Shown piece after piece: positions 6,805 to 7,417 of a DNA stretch of 7,417 bases. Under the pieces are notes generated by a model. The model did no database searches. It was not told where the DNA came from and saw nothing but the letters and a program-made list of their open reading frames with translations. This DNA is from Streptomyces lilacinus. GTDB lineage: Bacteria > Actinomycetota > Actinomycetes > Streptomycetales > Streptomycetaceae. The position numbers were made by a program, and so were the translations under genes. The first letter of the stretch is position 1. Every line of letters begins with the position of its first letter. The stretch is from the NCBI GenBank assembly GCA_000715685.1, contig KL569418.1, positions 49,383 to 56,799 of the forward strand, read 5' to 3'.

Positions 6805-7139
6805 GCGAGAACGCTGAGACCACCACCAAGCCGGCCACGGAGGAAGAGGTCCGCGAGGCCCTCTACGACGTGGTCGACCCGGAGCTGGGCATCGACGTCG
6901 TCAACCTCGGCCTGATCTACGGCATCCACATCGACGACGCCAACATCGCCACCCTCGACATGACCCTGACGTCCGCGGCCTGCCCGCTGACCGACGTCAT
7001 CGAGGACCAGGCGAAGTCGGCCACCGAGGGCATCGTCAACGAGCTCCGGATCAACTGGGTCTGGATGCCGCCGTGGGGCCCCGACAAGATCACGGACGAG
7101 GGCCGCGAGCAGCTCCGGGCGCTGGGCTTCAACGTCTGA
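6801..7139 (+). CDS. sufT: SufT-like DUF59 (MIP18 family) Fe-S maturation protein
   Basis: Small DUF59/MIP18 protein of 112 residues. Relatives (SufT, PaaD-like, eukaryotic CIA2) help deliver or mature Fe-S clusters on client proteins, though the exact step is unsettled. Motifs: DVVDPELGIDVVNLGLIYG at about 23-41, TSAACPLTDVIEDQ with the conserved Cys61, and WVWMPPWGPDKITDEGREQL followed by the LGFNV end. ATG 6801 overlaps the sufU stop by 4 nt, with GAAGGGAAG just upstream as ribosome site. An upstream in-frame start would lie inside sufU and is not needed. The first 13 residues are hydrophilic and likely disordered. It is the last gene of the operon, followed by a hairpin terminator. Some annotations call it metal-sulfur cluster assembly factor. 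Confidence 0.93.
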   Translation: MSENAETTTKPATEEEVREALYDVVDPELGIDVVNLGLIYGIHIDDANIATLDMTLTSAACPLTDVIEDQAKSATEGIVNELRINWVWMPPWGPDKITDEGREQLRALGFNV

Positions 7140-7160
7140 GCCCACCTCCGACTTCGACAG

Positions 7161-7200
7161 CCCGCCTCCTGACACCCGTCAGGCGGCGGGTTGTTGCTGT
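7161..7200 (+). terminator. Hairpin terminator of the suf operon
   Basis: Arms CCCGCCTCCTGAC (7161-7173) and GTCAGGCGGCGGG (7178-7190) pair over 13 positions with one T/C mismatch (7167 and 7184), leaving the loop ACCC. TTGTTGCTGT follows, a weak U-tract on the plus strand. It starts 21 nt after the sufT stop. The 3' arm contains the stop codon and last codons of the convergent agmatine deiminase gene, so the hairpin may also serve transcripts from the other side, though no T-run follows on the minus strand. Confidence 0.75.
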
Positions 7201-7417
7201 GTGGCGCAGTGGATGCCGCCCCCGCCCTCGGCCAGGGCGGGGATCTCCACGGCGCGGACCTCGCGGCCCGGGTGCAGGGCGCCCAGGAGGGCCGCGGCCT
7301 CGTCGTCGGCGCGCCGGTCGCCGAAGCGGGGGAGGACCACCGCGCCGGACGCCAGGTAGTAGTTGACGTAGGAGCCGAGGAAGTCCGGGCCGACCCCGCC
7401 GAGCTCGGCGGGGTCTG
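7179..7417 (-). CDS. aguA: Agmatine deiminase, C-terminal part
   Basis: C-terminal 78 residues of an agmatine deiminase (porphyromonas-type peptidyl-arginine deiminase family), which converts agmatine to N-carbamoylputrescine and ammonia on the route to putrescine. The frame is open from the window edge (about 7415) to the TGA at 7181-7179. Family features: FLGSYVNYYLASGAVVLPRF, a DDEAAALL segment, and the active-site motif GGGGIHCATQQQP with the nucleophilic Cys codon at 7208-7206. The start and N-terminal domain lie beyond the window. It converges on the suf operon with 39 nt between the stops and is probably functionally unrelated to it. The closely related peptidyl-arginine deiminase naming is possible, but the IHC-TQQ motif favours agmatine deiminase. 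Confidence 0.9.
   Translation of the reverse strand, partial: DPAELGGVGPDFLGSYVNYYLASGAVVLPRFGDRRADDEAAALLGALHPGREVRAVEIPALAEGGGGIHCATQQQPAA
7392..7415. repeat. Perfect 24-bp palindrome inside agmatine deiminase gene
   Basis: Two 12-base arms (GACCCCGCCGAG and its exact complement) meet without a spacer, centred on GAGCTC. It lies in coding sequence for DPAELGGV, so codon bias toward G/C may have produced it. No function is assigned. Confidence 0.5.

Noticed and set aside
1..7417. tRNA, rRNA, CRISPR array, insertion sequence or phage att sites
   Set aside because: No cloverleaf, repeat-spacer pattern, transposase motif or terminal repeat was seen on either strand.

Overview
The window is very GC-rich with strongly G/C-ending codons. 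Together with the gene order and protein motifs, this points to an actinomycete, most likely Streptomyces or a close relative. Its core is one plus-strand operon, about 568 to 7139, for iron-sulfur cluster assembly (the SUF system). The order is sufR (regulator, broken here), sufB, sufD, a small Rieske-type ferredoxin, sufC, sufS, sufU and a sufT/DUF59 gene. Genes overlap by 4 nt or sit a few bases apart, except for 60 nt between sufB and sufD, so one polycistronic, translationally coupled mRNA is expected.

Layout: 1-431 (minus strand) is the start of an ABC transporter ATPase, divergent from the suf operon; it carries a frameshift and runs off the window. 432-567 is the divergent promoter region. 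It holds an inverted repeat TTAGG-N4-CCTAA and, at the sufR start codon, a perfect CAAC-N6-GTTG palindrome, the motif I associate with SufR operators. 568-1328 is sufR, which appears to have lost about 31 nt encoding the DNA-recognition helix and so is frameshifted. 1325-7139 carries seven intact genes. A hairpin terminator follows at 7161-7200. From 7179 to the end is the 3' part of a convergent agmatine deiminase gene on the minus strand.

How the genes work together: SufS takes sulfur from cysteine and SufU accepts it on a zinc site. The SufB-SufC-SufD complex builds the cluster using SufC ATP hydrolysis. SufT (DUF59) is thought to help mature Fe-S targets. The Rieske ferredoxin is probably an electron carrier, but its partner is unknown. 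SufR would normally sense Fe-S status through C-terminal cysteines and repress the operon.

I see no new kind of system here. The most notable points are the lesion in the SufR DNA-binding domain beside an intact operator, a second frameshift in the divergent ABC gene about 550 nt away (which makes sequence error a serious alternative), and the compact control region overlapping an apparently leaderless start.
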